64,000 nt of DNA. Source: Paenalcaligenes sp050487225 (GTDB lineage Bacteria > Pseudomonadota > Gammaproteobacteria > Burkholderiales > Burkholderiaceae_B). The notes under the pieces are model-generated. The model had not been told where the DNA came from and searched no databases. It was given only the letters and a program-made list of their open reading frames with translations. Positions within the stretch are counted from its first letter, which is position 1. Each line of letters opens with the position of its first letter. Both the position numbers and the translations under genes were made by a program. The stretch lies in contig NZ_JBKQGY010000001.1 in assembly GCF_050487225.1 (NCBI RefSeq), forward strand, positions 1,426,001 through 1,490,000, written 5' to 3'. This document shows, in pieces, positions 60,606 through 64,000 of the stretch.

Positions 60606-61631
60606 TCAATTATTCTGGTTACAGCTCAAGGCATTGGACAATAACTTGGCGGTGATGTCCACGATAGGGATCACCTTGTCATAAGCCATGCGTGAAGGGC
60701 CGATCACCCCCAAGGTGCCCACCACCTCACCGTCTACGCCATAAGGGGCTGTCACCATGGAAACGTCGTCTAAAGGCAACAACGTGGAATCACCACCAAT
60801 ATAAATTTGTACGCCGTGTGCATGACTGGAGGCATCCAACAAATGCAGCAATTCAGTTTTCTTTTCAAACAGCTGAAATAAGCGACGTAAACGGCTTAGA
60901 TCATCCGTCATTTCGCTCACGTCCAAGAGCTTACTTTCACCGAAAATCACCACATCTTCTTCTACGTCAGACTCGGCTGTGCTGGCGGCTACGGCGGCTT
61001 GCATCAACTTAGAAATGTCTACTTGAAGGCTAGACAGCTCATCTGCTAACGACTCGCGCACCACAGAAAATGACTTTCCTGAGAAGTGCTGATTAAAGAA
61101 ATTGCTGGCTTCAGTAAGCTCTTCTTCGCGATACTCTCGCGACATAAACAAAATGCGATTTTGCACGTCACCGTCGGGGGACACCATAATCAGCAGCACC
61201 CGTTTCCCCGAGAGGCGAATGAACTCAATATGTTTGAAGGTTTGTGCACGGCGCGGCACCATCACCACGCCTGCAAATTGCGACAAATTAGACAACAACG
61301 CTGCCGCCGATGACACGGCACGAGCCGGCTCTTCCATCGGCAAACGCAATTGCAGGGGTTCAATGTGGGGTACCTCGAATTGCGGTACGGCCAAGAGCCT
61401 ATCCACAAACATGCGATACCCTTGAGGCGTAGGAATACGCCCCGCCGATGTATGCGGACTATGAATCAACCCTAGGTCTTCCAGATCAGCCATCACGTTA
61501 CGTATGGTGGCTGGCGACAGGTCAAAAAGCCTAGATAAGGTACGTGACCCCACCGGCTGACCGTCAGCAATGTAACGCTCAATTAATAGCGTCAATAATG
61601 CACTTGATCTATCGTCCAGATATTTTGCCAT
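60606..61631 (-). CDS. hrcA: Heat-inducible transcription repressor HrcA
   Basis: Repressor that binds CIRCE operators, usually before groESL, and is kept active by GroEL. The 341-residue product has an N-terminal winged helix (LLTLLIERYIADGQPVGSRT, SPATIRNVMADLEDLGLIHS), TSAGRIPTPQGYRMFVD, a GAF-like middle and the ending GVIGPSRMAYDKVIPIVD. The ATG at 61631 is chosen; the frame opens 5 codons earlier at a GTG. No CIRCE sequence is visible in this window, so its targets lie elsewhere. Confidence 0.96.
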   Translation of the reverse strand: MAKYLDDRSSALLTLLIERYIADGQPVGSRTLSRLFDLSPATIRNVMADLEDLGLIHSPHTSAGRIPTPQGYRMFVDRLLAVPQFEVPHIEPLQLRLPMEEPARAVSSAAALLSNLSQFAGVVMVPRRAQTFKHIEFIRLSGKRVLLIMVSPDGDVQNRILFMSREYREEELTEASNFFNQHFSGKSFSVVRESLADELSSLQVDISKLMQAAVAASTAESDVEEDVVIFGESKLLDVSEMTDDLSRLRRLFQLFEKKTELLHLLDASSHAHGVQIYIGGDSTLLPLDDVSMVTAPYGVDGEVVGTLGVIGPSRMAYDKVIPIVDITAKLLSNALSCNQNN

Positions 61632-61754
61632 GCTTATTTCATACACTCACATCAGGATCAAACTGCAGCTTCAATGCCCTAAACCCTTACACAATTCTAT
61701 AATCCAGTAATTCAGATTATCCTATCCCTATTCCATCATAAGGCAATTTACCTC

Positions 61755-62654
61755 ATGCATTTCAAAACGGTCGCCCTCGTGGGTCGCTATCATGACTCGG
61801 GACTTGATGCCCCGCTGCGAGCCGTTGCCCACACGCTGAAGCAAGCGGGTTGCTCGGTCATTATAGAAAGCGACACAGCGCGCTACACCGGTATACAGGA
61901 TATCCCCTGTGTCAGTTTTGACGAAATCGGCCAGCAGGCCGATCTCGCTATCATCGTGGGCGGTGACGGCACGATGCTGGGTGCAGCACGCCAATTGGCG
62001 CACAGCGGCGTTCCCTTGATTGGTATTAACCACGGGCGATTAGGTTTTATCACCGACATCCCCCTGCCACACGCTCACGAAGCAATCACCAGCGTCATCA
62101 ACGGCCAGTACGAAACTGAGCACCGCAGCCTACTAGAAGGCCGTGTTGTACGCGATGGCGAAACACTGGTTTCGGGTATCGCGCTCAATGATATCGTAAT
62201 TAACCGCGCAGGTCGTGGCGGCATGATAGAGCTGCGTGTAGAGCTAGATGGTGTGTTTATGCATCGCCAACGCGCCGACGGTGTAGTCGTAGCCACACCA
62301 ACCGGCTCCACAGCCTACGCGCTGGCAGCAAACGGCCCTATTCTGTACCCCACGCTCAATGCCTTCTTGCTGGTGCCTGTGGCACCGCAAACGCTGTCCA
62401 ATCGCCCTGTAGTGGTACCTGACAGCAGCACATTGAGCCTGACCATTACCGCCTTGGGCCGAGTCGAATCGGGCGCTAGCGTGCACTTCGATATGCAGGC
62501 TTGGTCTGACTGCCAGCCTGGCGACTGTGTAGAAATTCGCCGCGCTCAGAAAACAGTTTGTTTTATTCACCCCACCGGCTACAGTTTCTTTTCTACTTTG
62601 CGTCAGAAATTGGACTGGAACCGTATCCCACAACCCAACGACGCCAACGAATAA
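61755..62654 (+). CDS. nadK: NAD kinase
   Basis: Makes NADP+ from NAD+ and ATP. The 299-residue protein has the GGDGT motif in AIIVGGDGTMLGAARQL (about 75), INHGRLGFITDI, NDIVINRAGRGGMIEL (NAD-binding NE/D region), and the Gly-rich TPTGSTAYALAANGP. Divergent from hrcA with 123 nt between them, and 9 nt before recN, so the two are probably one transcript. Confidence 0.97.
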   Translation: MHFKTVALVGRYHDSGLDAPLRAVAHTLKQAGCSVIIESDTARYTGIQDIPCVSFDEIGQQADLAIIVGGDGTMLGAARQLAHSGVPLIGINHGRLGFITDIPLPHAHEAITSVINGQYETEHRSLLEGRVVRDGETLVSGIALNDIVINRAGRGGMIELRVELDGVFMHRQRADGVVVATPTGSTAYALAANGPILYPTLNAFLLVPVAPQTLSNRPVVVPDSSTLSLTITALGRVESGASVHFDMQAWSDCQPGDCVEIRRAQKTVCFIHPTGYSFFSTLRQKLDWNRIPQPNDANE

Positions 62655-62663
62655 TCCCTGCTT

Positions 62664-64000
62664 ATGCTGCGATCCCTGCATATACGTGATTTTGTCATTG
62701 TGGATGAAGCCCTCATCGATTTCGAAGATGGCTTCACCGTCTTTTCTGGTGAAACTGGTGCCGGGAAATCCATACTTATAGATGCGCTGTCGCTGCTGCT
62801 TGGCGCTCGCGGCGACACCCGTGTCATACGTGAAGGGTGCGAGAAAACCGATCTCAGTGCGCACTTTGATCTGGATGATGACATTCGTGAATGGCTGAAA
62901 AATAACGACTTGGACGATGGCGAGGATTTATTGCTACGCCGTGTCATTGACGCTCAAGGCCGTAGTCGTGCATATATCAACGGCACAGCCGCCACCTTGG
63001 GGCAACTGCGTGATGTGGGTGAACACCTTGTAGACATACATGGTCAGCATGCCCATCAAAGCCTGCTCAAAAGTGCAAATCAATATGCGTTGTTAGACTC
63101 ACAAGGTGGACACCAAGAGCTAGCCAAGCAAGTAGCGGCTGCATGGAACACATGGCAATCTCTACAGCAACGCTTACACCAAGCCCAAGAACATTCGGCA
63201 GGCTTACAAGCCGAACGCGAAAAGCTGCAATGGCAATACGATGAGCTGCAAACCTTAGCGTTGCAACCAGGCGAGTGGGAACAAACCGGTGTAGAGCATC
63301 AGCGCTTAGCACATGCGCAATCGCTACTGGATGGTGCGACGCGTGCTTTAAATTTACTGGATGGTGAAGACCAAGCCGCACAACGTGCGTTGTTCTCAGC
63401 CACACAAGAAATCACCAAATTGCTGCACCATGACCCCGCCGCTTTGCAGCCCATTCTGGACACACTAGAATCTGCGCGTATCGCAAGCTCTGAAGCCATT
63501 TCTGATTTAAATAGCTACGTGAGTGCGGTAGAACTAGACCCTGATCGTTTGTCTGTACTAGAAGAGCGCATGGCAGACATTTTCAGCATGGCACGCAAAT
63601 ACCGCTGCGAACCTGAAGAGCTACTGGCGCTGTTTGAGTCTATTACCCAACAGTTGGAACAACTGACCGAAGATGCTGACTTAGAACAGTTGGAAGCTAA
63701 AGTCGCTCAAGCCAAAACCCACTACGACACAGCAGCAGCTCAACTCAGTCAAGCGCGCTTGATCACCAGCAAACAATTGAGCCAGCAAGTCAGCCATGCC
63801 ATGCAAGAGCTTTCCATGCAAGGCGGCCAATTTGCCGTAGAACTCAATGCTTGTAAACCTTCTGCGCACGGCAATGAGCAGGTGGAGTTCCTCGTGGCGG
63901 GTCACGCTGGTGTACGCCCTGCCCCCTTGGCCAAAGTAGCCTCTGGTGGCGAGCTGGCAAGGATATCTCTCGCCTTGGCCGTGATTGCCAGCCAAGCAGC
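62664..64000 (+). CDS. recN: DNA repair protein RecN, N-terminal part (3' end outside window)
   Basis: SMC-like ATPase acting early in double-strand-break repair. From the ATG at 62664 the frame gives MLRSLHIRDFVIVDEALIDF, Walker A in FSGETGAGKSILIDAL, RGRAYINGT-type residues (GRSRAYINGTAATLGQL), the Q-loop region VDIHGQHAHQSLL, and a long coiled coil. It ends at the ABC signature VASGGELARISLALAVI; Walker B lies past the window. About 445 codons are visible. nadK-recN adjacency is typical. Confidence 0.96.
   Translation, partial: MLRSLHIRDFVIVDEALIDFEDGFTVFSGETGAGKSILIDALSLLLGARGDTRVIREGCEKTDLSAHFDLDDDIREWLKNNDLDDGEDLLLRRVIDAQGRSRAYINGTAATLGQLRDVGEHLVDIHGQHAHQSLLKSANQYALLDSQGGHQELAKQVAAAWNTWQSLQQRLHQAQEHSAGLQAEREKLQWQYDELQTLALQPGEWEQTGVEHQRLAHAQSLLDGATRALNLLDGEDQAAQRALFSATQEITKLLHHDPAALQPILDTLESARIASSEAISDLNSYVSAVELDPDRLSVLEERMADIFSMARKYRCEPEELLALFESITQQLEQLTEDADLEQLEAKVAQAKTHYDTAAAQLSQARLITSKQLSQQVSHAMQELSMQGGQFAVELNACKPSAHGNEQVEFLVAGHAGVRPAPLAKVASGGELARISLALAVIASQA

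Noticed and set aside
58726..61754. CIRCE operator in the heat-shock cluster
   Set aside because: Read all intergenic gaps of the cluster for TTAGCACTC/GAGTGCTAA; none present.

Overview
The window reads as a contiguous piece of a proteobacterial chromosome, most likely a betaproteobacterium of the Burkholderiales (Alcaligenaceae-like). The placement rests on gene order typical of that group: ilvB-ilvH-ilvC-pssA, ftsK-lolA-rarA-serS, hrcA-hemH-grpE-dnaK-dnaJ with divergent nadK-recN, and DUF485-actP beside a symporter-type sensor kinase. Protein similarity was judged by eye only, and the genus is not claimed. Coding density is high. I see no insertion sequence, prophage, CRISPR array or rRNA. 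One tRNA (Ser, CGA) is present.

Layout. 1-6.7 kb: pnp (cut by the window edge), rpsO with a leader that may autoregulate, a small lipoprotein, pssA, and the branched-chain amino acid genes ilvC, ilvH and ilvB behind a leader with a terminator hairpin. 6.7-15.5 kb: a FUSC-type membrane protein, yaaA, 3-hydroxybutyrate dehydrogenase, tRNA-Ser, an AT-rich phosphoethanolamine-transferase-like gene, a LysE exporter, a DadA-like dehydrogenase and a small EF-hand membrane protein. 15.6-23.1 kb: serS, rarA, lolA and ftsK in one operon, divergent from trxB and an Smr-domain gene. 23.3-32 kb: an acetate module of DUF485-actP, a LuxR-type regulator and a giant SLC5-histidine kinase (CrbR/CrbS type), plus a CBS/DUF294 nucleotidyltransferase. 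32.2-37.4 kb: an unusual ATP-sulfurylase-like protein, a DUF805 protein, a Tat-exported FAD oxidoreductase and icd. 37.5-42.1 kb: a complete biotin operon bioH-A-F-C-D with overlapping genes. 42.1-48.2 kb: a DUF1841 protein, a MoxR ATPase with its VWA partner, and a large M16 peptidase with a low-complexity tail. 48.3-55.4 kb: an MFS exporter behind a candidate operator, then a magnesium module (mgtA, a small membrane protein, mgtC) followed closely by a FixL/FixJ-like two-component pair. 55.5-64 kb: the heat-shock cluster with two textbook sigma-32 promoters, then nadK and recN (cut by the window edge).

The most interesting candidate is between mgtA and the next gene. A 28-codon ORF with a strong Shine-Dalgarno begins Met-Asp-Asp-Asp-Pro, the acidic/proline type of start known to destabilise ribosomes when Mg2+ is low. 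It runs into a perfect 9-bp hairpin whose 3' arm can instead pair with, and hide, the next gene's ribosome-binding site. This looks like a Mg2+-responsive translational switch inside the operon. Other points worth checking are an ATP sulfurylase homologue lacking the Gln/Arg of its QxRN motif, a possible S15 pseudoknot, and palindromic candidate operators upstream of actP and of the MFS gene.
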